The notes under the pieces: generated by a model | What the model saw: the letters and a program-made list of their open reading frames with translations, nothing else | What the model was told of the DNA's origin: nothing | Databases searched by the model: none | Shown: one piece after another, positions 8,661-16,735 of the stretch | How the letters are laid out: every line of letters begins with the position of its first letter | Position numbering within the stretch: the first letter of the stretch is position 1 | NCBI GenBank assembly: GCA_018239895.1 | Contig: JAFEGL010000039.1 | Coordinates: 1 to 55,999, forward strand | Length of the DNA: 55,999 bases | Direction: 5' to 3' | DNA from: Verrucomicrobiota bacterium | Lineage (GTDB): Bacteria > Chlamydiota > Chlamydiia > Chlamydiales > SM23-39 | Translations under genes and position numbers: made by a program

Positions 8661-9704
8661 TTGATTTGGCTCGCGTTTTTGTCTCAAGCGATCGCTTGTA
8701 CCGGACTGCTTCTAAAATCCCCAAGCAATGAAGTTGTCTCGGGACGGACGGTCGAATTTGGAGTGAATCTCGACATTAGCGTCGCGGTGATCCCGAGGAA
8801 TGTCCCATTTGTGGGAAGCGTCCCGGGCGGCAGCGGACTCAAGTACACCTCGAAATACGCCCTGGTCGGCGGCTATTGCTTCGATGAGCCGGTGGTCATG
8901 GATGGGATGAACGAGATGGGGCTTGTCGCCGCGGCGTTTTATTTCCCCGGCTACGCCCAGTATGCGGCCATCACACCCTCAAATCAGTCGAGAGCCCTCT
9001 CTCCGGTTGAGTTTACCCACTGGATTTTAACCCAATTTGCAACGATTGAAGAGGTGAGAGCGGGGATCAAATCGGTCTTCATTGCCCCGACCGTCGTGCC
9101 AGGCTGGGGCGAGGCGCCGCCGCCGATGCACTACATTGTCTATGACCGATCGGGAAAAAGCCTCGTGATCGAGCCGATCGGGGGGAGTTTAGCCACCTAC
9201 GAAAATCCGCTCGGCGTCTTCACCAATTCGCCGACTTTCGATTGGCACATGACGAATTTGCGCAATTACTTAAATCTCTCTCCTTACAATGCGGATCCAA
9301 AGGAGATGAAAGGGGTGAAACTGGCCCCTTTTGGACAGGGATCGGGAATGGTTGGATTGCCCGGTGACTTCACCCCGCCGTCCCGCTTTGTGAGGGCGGC
9401 CCTCTTTTGCATGGCAGCTCTTCCGACAGAAAAACTCGTCTCTCAGGCGTTCCATCTTCTCAACCAATTCGACATCCCTCTCGGCGCCGTTCGACAAAAG
9501 ATGCAGAAGAAAATCTCCTACGATTCCACTTCGGTGACCTCTGTGAAAGATCCGAAAGCATTGCGGTATTACTTCAGGTCCTACGACGACCAGAGGATCC
9601 AGTTTGTCGATCTCAATCAGTTCGATCTCGATGCGTCGGCGATTGTCAGTGTGAAAATGGGAGGAGAAGAGATCCCTTTAGACATCTCTTCCCAATTGCG
9701 TTGA
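8661..9704 (+). CDS. Exported linear amide C-N hydrolase (choloylglycine hydrolase family)
   Basis: A 347-residue Ntn hydrolase. After a short hydrophobic leader (IWLAFLSQAIA) the Cys at residue 13 opens CTGLLLKSP; in this family that Cys must be N-terminal to act as nucleophile, so leader removal would both export and activate the enzyme. GRTVEFG, NLD, the FTNSP region and PSRFVRA match the conserved Arg, Asp, Asn and Arg of bile salt hydrolase and penicillin V acylase. The start is a TTG with GAGAGGGG just upstream; no other usual start exists after the preceding in-frame stop, and the leader lacks the usual basic residues. Substrates could be bile-salt-like conjugates, N-acyl amines, acyl-homoserine lactones or beta-lactams. 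The OprB gene follows after 4 nt. Confidence 0.85.
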   Translation: MIWLAFLSQAIACTGLLLKSPSNEVVSGRTVEFGVNLDISVAVIPRNVPFVGSVPGGSGLKYTSKYALVGGYCFDEPVVMDGMNEMGLVAAAFYFPGYAQYAAITPSNQSRALSPVEFTHWILTQFATIEEVRAGIKSVFIAPTVVPGWGEAPPPMHYIVYDRSGKSLVIEPIGGSLATYENPLGVFTNSPTFDWHMTNLRNYLNLSPYNADPKEMKGVKLAPFGQGSGMVGLPGDFTPPSRFVRAALFCMAALPTEKLVSQAFHLLNQFDIPLGAVRQKMQKKISYDSTSVTSVKDPKALRYYFRSYDDQRIQFVDLNQFDLDASAIVSVKMGGEEIPLDISSQLR

Positions 9705-9708
9705 GTTT

Positions 9709-10956
9709 ATGCGTAGAGTGATTGCAGCCTTTTGTCTCGCGAGCGCCTTATTGTGGGCCGATGATGAGGAGCCGACGTACGGGGTCAGCGGTAACCCTGG
9801 CGCCGTCAACGTCCTCATCGGGACGGGCGATCTCGGGGAATTGCTCCAAATCAAGAAGAGCACCGGAGTGAGGCTCGCCGGACTCTGGATGGGGGATGCC
9901 GATCCGGTTTTGAGCGGAGTGAGCGGAAGCCGATGGACTGGCAACAGCCTGCTGATTTTGGATCTTTCGATCAATCTGGACACATCAATCGGCTGGAAAG
10001 GGGCCCTTTTTGGGACCGAGTTCCTCCAATTCAACGGGCAAGCGACGAATGCCGATGCAGGGATTGCTCAAGGCTACAACAGCATCACGGGAGATCCCCC
10101 CTTGAACCGATCGGAGCTCTATCAGCTTTGGCTCTACCAGGAATTGTTCGACAAGAAAATGAGCATCCGGATCGGGAAAACGGTTCCGATCTATCACTTC
10201 AACAACGTGTCGAAGCCGGTCCCCACCGACACCATTTCATCTTACATCCCCTCTGTCAGCGGTTTGATCTATACGCCTCTCTTCGTCAACACGACGCTGC
10301 TGGGCGCCATCGGCGGCTACTACAACTCGGTCTGCGGCGTCACAGTGACGATCGCCCCTGTCAAAGAGGCCTATCTCAACCTGGGGATGTATGATGGCAA
10401 TTTGGCTCGAGGGGTTCAAACGGGACTCACGGGGCCCCATTTCAACGGCTACTACTTCTCCATCGCCGAGGTCGGCTACGGCTGGGCGGGCAAAAGGCCG
10501 GGGATCGCCGCTGTCGGCGGCTGGTACCAGAGCGGCAAGCTAACCCTCGATTCTGTCACGCAGCATGGAACCAGCGGAGTTTACACGTTCGGCTCTCAAG
10601 CCATCTGGATCCGCGATTCGAAGTCAAAAGGGGGAAACATCTCTGGATTTTGGCAATTCGGATGGAATAATTCCAAAACGTTGCCGATGAGCCTCTTTTT
10701 CGGAGGCGGTTTGACTATGTTTGCCCTCGTACCAAGGCGGCCGAACGACTCGTTCGGCGTCGGCGTCGCCTGGTCGCGCCTCAACCGCCGCCTCTTCCCT
10801 CGCGATTCGGAGTTAATGCTTCAAGGCTACTATCAGGCCCAGCTCAACAAGTGGGTCTACTTTCAGCCGGTGATCAGTTACGTCCCCAATCCGGGCCGGA
10901 CTCTAAAACACTCGAACGTCTGCGCTTTGACTTTCCGTCTCATGACTTTGTTCTAG
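9709..10956 (+). CDS. OprB-family outer-membrane porin
   Basis: A 415-residue protein with a signal peptide (MRRVIAAFCLASALLWA) followed by alternating-hydrophobicity strands through to a C-terminal phenylalanine, as in outer-membrane barrels. The GVRLAGLWMGDADPVLSG segment and later LYQLWLYQELFDKKMSIRIGK match the carbohydrate-selective OprB fold. OprB proteins form channels for sugars or small solutes. It is only 4 nt after the amide hydrolase and upstream of the formamidase-like gene, so uptake of a solute feeding those periplasmic enzymes is plausible but unproven. Confidence 0.82.
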   Translation: MRRVIAAFCLASALLWADDEEPTYGVSGNPGAVNVLIGTGDLGELLQIKKSTGVRLAGLWMGDADPVLSGVSGSRWTGNSLLILDLSINLDTSIGWKGALFGTEFLQFNGQATNADAGIAQGYNSITGDPPLNRSELYQLWLYQELFDKKMSIRIGKTVPIYHFNNVSKPVPTDTISSYIPSVSGLIYTPLFVNTTLLGAIGGYYNSVCGVTVTIAPVKEAYLNLGMYDGNLARGVQTGLTGPHFNGYYFSIAEVGYGWAGKRPGIAAVGGWYQSGKLTLDSVTQHGTSGVYTFGSQAIWIRDSKSKGGNISGFWQFGWNNSKTLPMSLFFGGGLTMFALVPRRPNDSFGVGVAWSRLNRRLFPRDSELMLQGYYQAQLNKWVYFQPVISYVPNPGRTLKHSNVCALTFRLMTLF

Positions 10957-11011
10957 CATATAAATACTTGTCCGACTCATATACAAAATTAGACACAATT
11001 ATTGGGATAAG

Positions 11012-12187
11012 ATGAACCGTTTTATCTTTTGCGCATTGGCCCTTGTCTCTACTGTTTCAGGGGAAGATTTTCAGGTTCCAGCGAATTCAGAGACTGTGAC
11101 CCTCGGGCTTTTCGATTTGAACAAGAAACCTGTCGTGAGGATCCACTCGGGCGACACTGTGGCGATGGAGACATGGAATAGCTGTCTTCAGATCATGGAG
11201 TTCAATAAGACCACGCCGGCCGACGTCGCTAAATTTTACAAGGCGAACGATATCCAGAATCGGCGGGGAATGCACTCGTTGACCGGACCCGTCTACATCG
11301 AAGAGGCTGAGCCGGGAGATGTATTGGAGATCCGGATCCTCGACATCAAGCTCAACGATTTCGGCTACAACTTTCTGAGCCCGACTCAGGGGATTTTGAC
11401 TGAGTTCACAAAGCCTCGGATCAAGTATTTCAAACTCGACCGGGACAACAACACGACCGAGTTCATCGACGGCGTATGTCTTCAACTCAAACCATTTCCT
11501 GGCATCGTCGCCGTAGCGCCTCCGCTCGATTGGCCGAAAGGATGGCCAGTCGATCTGAAACACCACATGGGACAGCCGGCGACCGGTGAGTTCAACTCGG
11601 TGCCGCCAGGACCTTTTGCGGGGAATCTCGATCAGCTCGAGCTGCAAGTGGGATCGATCCTTTTCGTTCCGGTGTTCCAAAAAGGGGCTCTTGTCTGGAC
11701 GGGCGATTCCCACGCGATGCAGAGCGCAGGGGAGATCGACGTGACAGCTCTTGAGACCTCGTACGAATCGATCACCTTCCAATTCATCGTCCGGAAGGAT
11801 TTGAGAGCCGAGGGAGTCTCCGATCGGAACAAAAGAAAAGGGGGCGACGCCTTCACCTGGCCGATCATCGAAGACGCCAATCAGTGGATGATCGTCGGTC
11901 TGAATACAGACCTTTACGAAGCCATGCAGCTGGCTGCGAAAAACGCGATCGATTTTCTCGTGAAAACGCAAGGATTCACGCCGGAGGATGGTTACCAGTT
12001 CCTGAGCATGGTCGGAGATTTTGAAGTGACTGAGGCGGTCAACGTCATCAAGAACGTCACAGTCCACATTCCGAAGGCTCCGTTCTCCAAGATGATGACG
12101 CTCTGCCAAGAGGGGACATTCCCTCTTGAACCGCTACAGCCTACGAACGGATCTTGCGTCCCTCAAGAAGGGATCATTGTAGAATAA
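11012..12187 (+). CDS. Exported acetamidase/formamidase (FmdA/AmdA) family protein
   Basis: A 391-residue protein with a signal peptide (MNRFIFCALALVSTVSG). It contains GMHSLTGPVYIEEAEPGDVLEIRI and later TGDSHAMQSAGEIDVTALE, the two most diagnostic motifs of the family (HxLTGPVYVEGAEPGD and GDxHAxQGDGE). These zinc-dependent enzymes release ammonia from formamide or short amides. Most homologues are cytoplasmic; a signal peptide here implies periplasmic action beside the exported Ntn amide hydrolase and OprB porin. GGGATAAG lies just before the ATG. The C-terminal ~40 residues after HIPKAPFSKM are lineage-specific. Confidence 0.86.
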   Translation: MNRFIFCALALVSTVSGEDFQVPANSETVTLGLFDLNKKPVVRIHSGDTVAMETWNSCLQIMEFNKTTPADVAKFYKANDIQNRRGMHSLTGPVYIEEAEPGDVLEIRILDIKLNDFGYNFLSPTQGILTEFTKPRIKYFKLDRDNNTTEFIDGVCLQLKPFPGIVAVAPPLDWPKGWPVDLKHHMGQPATGEFNSVPPGPFAGNLDQLELQVGSILFVPVFQKGALVWTGDSHAMQSAGEIDVTALETSYESITFQFIVRKDLRAEGVSDRNKRKGGDAFTWPIIEDANQWMIVGLNTDLYEAMQLAAKNAIDFLVKTQGFTPEDGYQFLSMVGDFEVTEAVNVIKNVTVHIPKAPFSKMMTLCQEGTFPLEPLQPTNGSCVPQEGIIVE

Positions 12188-12199
12188 GAGAGTATACCT

Positions 12200-12580
12200 A
12201 TGAAAAAAATCTTCCTATTTCTCCTCTTTGCCATCTCGGGATATGCCGAGAATCTCGTCATCGAAAACCAGACCGACCATCCTGCAAAAGGATCGAAGAT
12301 GGCCATTCAATGGGCCGATTCGGCGAGAGAGGTTGATCAAGAGAACATGACATTCCTTTCGGGCGGCGAGTTGCAAAACGTCCAGAAGATCAAACAGGCA
12401 GGGAAAGTCGATGTAAAAATCCCCGGGAAAGCCGCCTATTTCCGCGTTCTGGTCTGGTCCAAAGGAACCTCGAAGCCCGATCTCCATACCAATTGGGTTG
12501 AGGTAGTCCCTAAAAAAGTCTATCTCTTGAAGAAGGATCACCTGGTCCCCTCCGAGCTGATGTCGGGAACCGGTTGTTAG
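12200..12580 (+). CDS. Small exported protein of unknown function
   Basis: A 126-residue protein with a clear signal peptide (MKKIFLFLLFAISGYA) starting 12 nt after the formamidase-like gene. The mature part begins ENLVIENQTDHPAKGSKMAIQWAD and is beta-rich and basic, ending in a single Cys. I do not recognise a family. The position suggests cotranscription with the porin and formamidase genes, so it may be an accessory periplasmic protein. Confidence 0.7.
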   Translation: MKKIFLFLLFAISGYAENLVIENQTDHPAKGSKMAIQWADSAREVDQENMTFLSGGELQNVQKIKQAGKVDVKIPGKAAYFRVLVWSKGTSKPDLHTNWVEVVPKKVYLLKKDHLVPSELMSGTGC

Positions 12581-12611
12581 AAAATGGGGCGAGGTCTATC
12601 ATGGCCTCGCT

Positions 12612-13160
12612 ATGATCTTATCCGATAAATCGATCCGAGAACTGATTGGGCGCGGGGAAATTCAATTTTTTCCTGAATGCGATCCCAAAAACATTCGGCC
12701 CGTGGGAGTTCGCCTCCACTTGGGACCTGAGCTTCTCATTCCTCTGGAAAACCAAAAAATCTATTTAGACTCTTCAGACGAGATCCAGTTTGAGAAGGTC
12801 GACATTTCTCAGCGAGAATACGTTTTGAAACCTGGCCAATTCGTCTTAGGGAGCACCTGGGAGAGTTTTCAAGTGCCGCGGGACATCGTGTGCCATATTG
12901 AGGGGCGGAGCACGGTTGCGCGACTTGGCCTTGCGGTCCACTGTACTTCAAGCATTGTCGATGGAAACTACGAAGAGGCGAGGACGGTCGTTCTTGAGAT
13001 AAAAAATATCGGTCCTTTCGAGATCGTGCTTCAGCACAAAGCCGCCTTGGCCATGCTGATTTTCACCCGCCTCTCTACAGAAATTGAACAAAATCCCCAA
13101 TTGCAATACGCGGGTCAGCGAGGCGTTGTCGCTCCCAACATGAAGCTCCAAAAAAGGTAG
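12612..13160 (+). CDS. dcd: dCTP deaminase family protein
   Basis: A 182-residue protein. ILSDKSIRELIGRGEI at the N-terminus and EGRSTVARLGLAVH with VLEIKNIGPFEIVL in the middle are the substrate and catalytic motifs of the dCTP deaminase/dUTPase trimeric family; the catalytic Glu of VLE is kept. It produces dUTP (or dUMP if bifunctional) for dTMP synthesis. HCTSSIVDGNYEEAR replaces the usual HVTAHRIDPGW segment, so specificity is slightly uncertain. No Shine-Dalgarno is visible; GCGAGG...CCTCGC at about 12589-12610 could form a small hairpin right before the start. The DHFR-fold gene follows after 3 nt. Confidence 0.86.
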   Translation: MILSDKSIRELIGRGEIQFFPECDPKNIRPVGVRLHLGPELLIPLENQKIYLDSSDEIQFEKVDISQREYVLKPGQFVLGSTWESFQVPRDIVCHIEGRSTVARLGLAVHCTSSIVDGNYEEARTVVLEIKNIGPFEIVLQHKAALAMLIFTRLSTEIEQNPQLQYAGQRGVVAPNMKLQKR

Positions 13161-13163
13161 AGC

Positions 13164-13688
13164 TTGAGGCCGATTGTCTCCGTTTACATTGCAGCAAGCG
13201 TTGACGGCTACATCGCCCGGAAGGATCACAGCCTGGATTGGCTCGATCGAGTTGGCGGCTTTGGAGACGACTACGGCTTCAAAGATTTTCTCAGCAGCGT
13301 CGATACGCTGATCATCGGCCGTAATACCTACGCGGTCGCCACCACGGTGCCCGATCCCTATCCCGGCAAAAGGGTGGTCGTTTTGAGCCGCCAGCTCGAC
13401 TCTGTGAGGGAGGGGATGGAACTATATCGGGGCGATCTTAAAGAGCTCCTTTCCAAATTGCACAAAGAGGGGGCGAAGCACATCTGGGTAGATGGGGGCT
13501 CTACGATCTCCCAATTTCTTGCGCTCCATGCGGTCGACCGGATGACGATCTCTCTCATCCCGCTCATATTGGGCGACGGGCTTCCTTTATTCAATGTGGT
13601 CGGGAAAGAGATTCCTTGCCGCCTCGTCTCCTCCCAATCCTATCCTAGCGGACTTGTTCAGCTAAGATATGAGACGGCCGAAAAATAG
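13164..13688 (+). CDS. Dihydrofolate reductase-fold (RibD C-terminal) family protein
   Basis: A 174-residue protein. IVSVYIAASVDGYIARKD, SSVDTLIIGRNTY, RVVVLSR and HIWVDGGSTISQFLAL are the NADPH-fold motifs of the RibD C-terminal/YwjB-type reductase family, distantly related to DHFR. The physiological substrate is unknown in most such proteins. It uses a TTG start with AAGG 6 nt upstream, reading straight on from the dcd stop. The 3' end overlaps the convergent cysteine-peptidase-like gene by 27 nt. Confidence 0.84.
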   Translation: MRPIVSVYIAASVDGYIARKDHSLDWLDRVGGFGDDYGFKDFLSSVDTLIIGRNTYAVATTVPDPYPGKRVVVLSRQLDSVREGMELYRGDLKELLSKLHKEGAKHIWVDGGSTISQFLALHAVDRMTISLIPLILGDGLPLFNVVGKEIPCRLVSSQSYPSGLVQLRYETAEK

Positions 13689-14198
13689 CTCTTTTTCAAG
13701 TGTTTTTTCCCTTGAACCCCAGCGAAGAGCATAGGTTTTTTCTTTTCTCTCGATGGTGAGAGGCGATCTCCCGATGCCCCCTTTTTCCCGCGCATCTTCC
13801 CAGCAGTGGCGGAATCGGGTGCAATCGACGATCGAGAGAGAAACTTGATTGAGCTCTGTAGAGACCACCTCTTCCACAATCATGATGTGCATCCCTGTCC
13901 TCTTGGCGCCGATCGCCTCGATGTTTTTGGGGACGTAGTTTTGGGGCAAATAGATAATAAAATCGCCAGGCTGAAGATCTGACATCTCTGCTACGCGTGC
14001 CCAGTGAGGGTTTTTGCAATAGCTTAGAGAATCGAAAAAAGCGGAGTAGTGGAAAGGGCAGGGGATTTTGTCGAAGGAGACGGGCACAGTCCGGTTTGAG
14101 AGCATGAATTCGACGAGGGAGTTGTGGGCTTTCGGATGGTGTTCTAACAAAACTTGATTGATGAAACCGTAGCAGTTAAACCGCCACTCTTTCTGCAC
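13662..14198 (-). CDS. NlpC/P60- or CHAP-like cysteine-peptidase-fold protein, 5' end uncertain
   Basis: 178 residues from a GTG at 14198. FNCYGFINQVL (candidate nucleophile Cys), LQPGDFIIYLP and GMHIMIVEEV (candidate His) appear in the order and spacing of NlpC/P60 or CHAP amidases. The GTG lies only 9 residues before the Cys, too short for a complete domain. The same frame is open for 49 more codons, to a TAA at 14346-14348, and reads like protein (SQSWLTKVASIADSCKNK), yet holds no ATG, GTG or TTG. The true start may be a rare codon, or the 5' end may be lost and the gene decaying. The upstream bicupin gene ends at 14360. Confidence 0.65.
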   Translation of the reverse strand: MQKEWRFNCYGFINQVLLEHHPKAHNSLVEFMLSNRTVPVSFDKIPCPFHYSAFFDSLSYCKNPHWARVAEMSDLQPGDFIIYLPQNYVPKNIEAIGAKRTGMHIMIVEEVVSTELNQVSLSIVDCTRFRHCWEDAREKGGIGRSPLTIERKEKTYALRWGSREKTLEKELFFGRLIS

Positions 14199-14359
14199 AA
14201 TCTGGTTTTCGTGAGAGTAAATGGAGGCGACTTTCTTGTTTTTGCAACTGTCGGCGATTGAGGCAACTTTGGTAAGCCACGACTGAGAAAGCGGAGTGAA
14301 ACGGATAGCTTGGCTGAATGTCCTGAACGAAACGAAGCGGTCACCTTAAAAAAACGACC

Positions 14360-15382
14360 CTATTTTAGATCGAGCGGGTTTATTTTTTCCACAATGAAAA
14401 GATCTTCGTAGTACTTGGGAAGTTTTTCGATGAAAGACTCCGGCGTCTGCAAGCAAGCGGCGAGCGATGGAATTGGAAACGCTTTGACGCTGGCGGTGAA
14501 TCCGACATCGCCCGGCATCGACCGGTCGAAGAAGATCATGATGTGCAAGTTTTTGGAGAGGCACTCGATGTGGTGGGGATAGGCCTTCGGGATAAAATAG
14601 AGATCCCCTTCGCCCATTTCATATGTATCGACTTTGCCATTCGGAGACTGGATGCTCATCCTGCCGCGCCCTTTTGCGACGTAGCCCATTTCGGCTGTCT
14701 CGGGGTGCCAGTGGGGCTCCCTCATCCCTTTGCCCGAAATTTCAAGGGAATAAAGGGCCTGCCGCTTCAAAATGGGCCACACATTGTGTCTTGCGACCCT
14801 CGCGGAGCCGTAGGAAAAATCGATGAGAGGCGAAGCTCTTCCGAGCGAGTAGCGGTAGGGCGAAGGGTACCTGGCCTCTTCGGGGATTTGGATCGACTCC
14901 TCCCTTTTGGCAATGAATGACTCTTTTGGGTGAACTCCTTGGAGAGCCTTTAAAGGGAGATGCCACGTATTGCCTAAGACCGCATTCGAAAAAATAGGGA
15001 ACGTCGTGGAGAGGTTAAAATCTTCGGGTTCTTCATGGGAGAACTGCAAAATAAGCTCGGCCCTCATTTTCCCGACATTTTCAATCGAATGGAGGCTGCC
15101 GGAGGGGATCAAAAAGGCGTCTCCCTCTTGAACGAGGAAAACCTCTCTCTGGTTGCCCGAGGCATAAAATGAGACGAGGGCGCTCCCTTTTAGACAATAG
15201 CCGAGCTCATCCGCATTGGCGTGCCAGTGGGGCTCTCTTAAAGCAAACGGCTCTAAGACGAGCTTGTAGAAGGACATCCCCTGCAGTGCGGGGAAGTTCC
15301 TCTTTGTCGCAGCCAGGCGGGTGCCGCCCGGTTTTCGGATCTGCGGCCTTAGCTTACTCAGTTGAAATAAATGTGAACCCAT
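14360..15382 (-). CDS. Bicupin protein, oxalate decarboxylase-like
   Basis: A 340-residue protein with two cupin domains. The first holds REPHWHANADELGY with a later LHSIENVG; the second holds REPHWHPETAEMGY with YPHHIECL. Each HxH-x4-E plus distal His set is a complete Mn/Fe site, as in oxalate decarboxylase and related bicupins. No signal peptide is seen, so it probably acts in the cytoplasm. The last ~40 residues (SLAACLQTPESFIEKLPKYY) resemble the C-terminal tail of oxalate-decarboxylase-type proteins. Oxalate is a guess; acid-stress or sugar-related bicupins are alternatives. Confidence 0.8.
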   Translation of the reverse strand: MGSHLFQLSKLRPQIRKPGGTRLAATKRNFPALQGMSFYKLVLEPFALREPHWHANADELGYCLKGSALVSFYASGNQREVFLVQEGDAFLIPSGSLHSIENVGKMRAELILQFSHEEPEDFNLSTTFPIFSNAVLGNTWHLPLKALQGVHPKESFIAKREESIQIPEEARYPSPYRYSLGRASPLIDFSYGSARVARHNVWPILKRQALYSLEISGKGMREPHWHPETAEMGYVAKGRGRMSIQSPNGKVDTYEMGEGDLYFIPKAYPHHIECLSKNLHIMIFFDRSMPGDVGFTASVKAFPIPSLAACLQTPESFIEKLPKYYEDLFIVEKINPLDLK

Positions 15383-15423
15383 CTATCTGGGTACTTACCG
15401 GCGTCCGATTTTTTAAGCTAGAG

Positions 15424-15452
15424 AAAAAGACCTCGCCAGAAGAGGCGAGGTC
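15424..15452 (-). terminator. Rho-independent terminator of the first KENNL gene
   Basis: GACCTCGCC and GGCGAGGTC form a perfect 9-bp stem with a 6-nt loop, followed on the minus strand by five Ts. It lies just downstream of the minus-strand gene ending at 15461. Confidence 0.85.
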
Positions 15453-15460
15453 GAGAGGTT

Positions 15461-16261
15461 TTAGAGAGAGTGTTCTGAAGTGCAAGGGCAGATCTTAGGA
15501 CCAAAGAACATGTATCCTACAAAAGCCGCAGCGGCGAGGGTTTTGAACGATGGGAAGCTGCACCAGCTTTTGCGTGGAGCTTCTTCTACGACTTCTTCCT
15601 CTTCAACTTCTTGTTCTTCGAGGACTTCTTCTTCAGCTTCAGTCTCTTCGATCGGATTCGCCACAACGCCTTGGTAGTCGTTGATCAGATTGAGCAGATA
15701 AGGTTGATCGTCACAGACTTTATCTTTGAGAAATTCGACGACGTTGTCTAGTTCTTCTGCAGTGTATGCGTCGAGATTTTTAAGGATCTCGTTTCTTTGG
15801 GTTACTGTAATATTGTGTTTACCACCCATGTAGGAAGCTAATTCTCTGACAAAACTAATCTTGTTTTCTCTAAATGTCTCAACATCGTCAGAAAGATACA
15901 CTTCGTCGACAAGCAGGTGCATCGCTTTTACCCTTGTAGGCGTATCGTTCCACTCTTTTGCTCTCAGGTAGTTTTGAATGGCTCCACGGAGATTCGCCTG
16001 AGCGGGCGCGAGCCTTTCGCACATTTGCGTCAGGAGTTGTCTTCTCACATCTTGATTTTTGAAGGAGACGTGGAGAGCTACGTTGATTTTTCGGTTGAAT
16101 TGTTTAGAAAAACCGCCGGTCTTACCCATGAATTCAGCGACAGCTTTGAACACCTTTTTGTCGACAGCTTCGACTTCGTTTTTATTCCCAGCTCGGACCA
16201 TCTCGGTTTCCCAGCTTCCTAGTCTTTTAGATAAATTATTTTCTTTGATTAATAATGACAT
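15461..16261 (-). CDS. 'KENNL' paralogue A: unknown protein with C-terminal membrane segment
   Basis: A 266-residue protein I do not recognise. The N-terminal ~115 residues are helical and begin MSLLIKENNLSKRLGSWE; they share spaced motifs (IKENNL, KKVFKAVAEF, RLAPAQANLRGAI) with the product at 49482-50276. A central helical region is followed by a very acidic stretch (EETEAEEEVLEEQEVEEEEV) and a hydrophobic segment (FKTLAAAAFVGYMFFG) near the C-terminus with two nearby cysteines. A tail anchor or small membrane protein is likely. It is monocistronic, with a near-consensus promoter and its own terminator. An effector or structural role is possible but unsupported. Confidence 0.75.
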   Translation of the reverse strand: MSLLIKENNLSKRLGSWETEMVRAGNKNEVEAVDKKVFKAVAEFMGKTGGFSKQFNRKINVALHVSFKNQDVRRQLLTQMCERLAPAQANLRGAIQNYLRAKEWNDTPTRVKAMHLLVDEVYLSDDVETFRENKISFVRELASYMGGKHNITVTQRNEILKNLDAYTAEELDNVVEFLKDKVCDDQPYLLNLINDYQGVVANPIEETEAEEEVLEEQEVEEEEVVEEAPRKSWCSFPSFKTLAAAAFVGYMFFGPKICPCTSEHSL

Positions 16262-16285
16262 GTTAAATTCCTTGTTTTTTCTAAA

Positions 16286-16314
16286 ATTATAAACAAATTA
16301 AATTGTAAAATCAA
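16286..16314 (-). promoter_or_regulatory. Near-consensus promoter of KENNL paralogue A
   Basis: On the minus strand TTGATT and TATAAT are separated by exactly 17 nt. The gene's ATG is 25 nt beyond the -10, with AAGGA as ribosome binding site. The surrounding ~60 nt are extremely AT-rich. Confidence 0.7.
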
Positions 16315-16549
16315 TTAAATATAAGTACTTGAAAAAATCTGTGTTGCGGAAAATGGGGAGGGTTCAATAAAATGTCTGGATATGAACAGCATGGATCAAA
16401 AAAATCTTTTTTCTTCTGAGAAAAGAATCTCTGCTGTCGTCGTCGTCAAAAATTTCCTTTCTCTGATTCTCCGCCCCAAGGAGGAGTAGATCAATTTTTC
16501 TATCAAATTTTTTTATCTAACAAAAATCAAAGAAAGAGGCGGCTCTCAC

Positions 16550-16706
16550 AATTACCCGTCACAGAAAAATCGATGATTTTGAGCTAGTTTGGCGGGGCAG
16601 CGAAGCAGCCCGAAATCTGCCGCCAAGGGGCATACTCCAATAGAGTAGACCTTGGCTGCGGATCGTCAAAATGGCTCGAAAGGGCGATTTTTCTTGGACG
16701 GGGAAT
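16550..16706. repeat. Imperfect inverted-repeat element in a 474-nt intergenic gap
   Basis: The left arm (about 16550-16595, AATTACCCGTCACAGAAAAA...) and the reverse complement of the right arm (about 16652-16706, AATTCCCCGTCCAAGAAAAA...) match over roughly 45 nt with scattered mismatches. It fills the proximal part of the 16262-16735 gap between divergent genes, ending about 30 nt before the carrier-like gene. The rest of the gap holds the KENNL promoter and an AT-rich stretch in which I see no gene. Confidence 0.55.
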
Positions 16707-16735
16707 TTTGAGAGTCGCCTCAAAGGAATTATTTT

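Noticed and set aside
11087..12109. 340-codon open frame opposite the formamidase-like gene
   Set aside because: Antisense of a protein with diagnostic motifs and a signal peptide; Arg/Asp/His-rich shadow.
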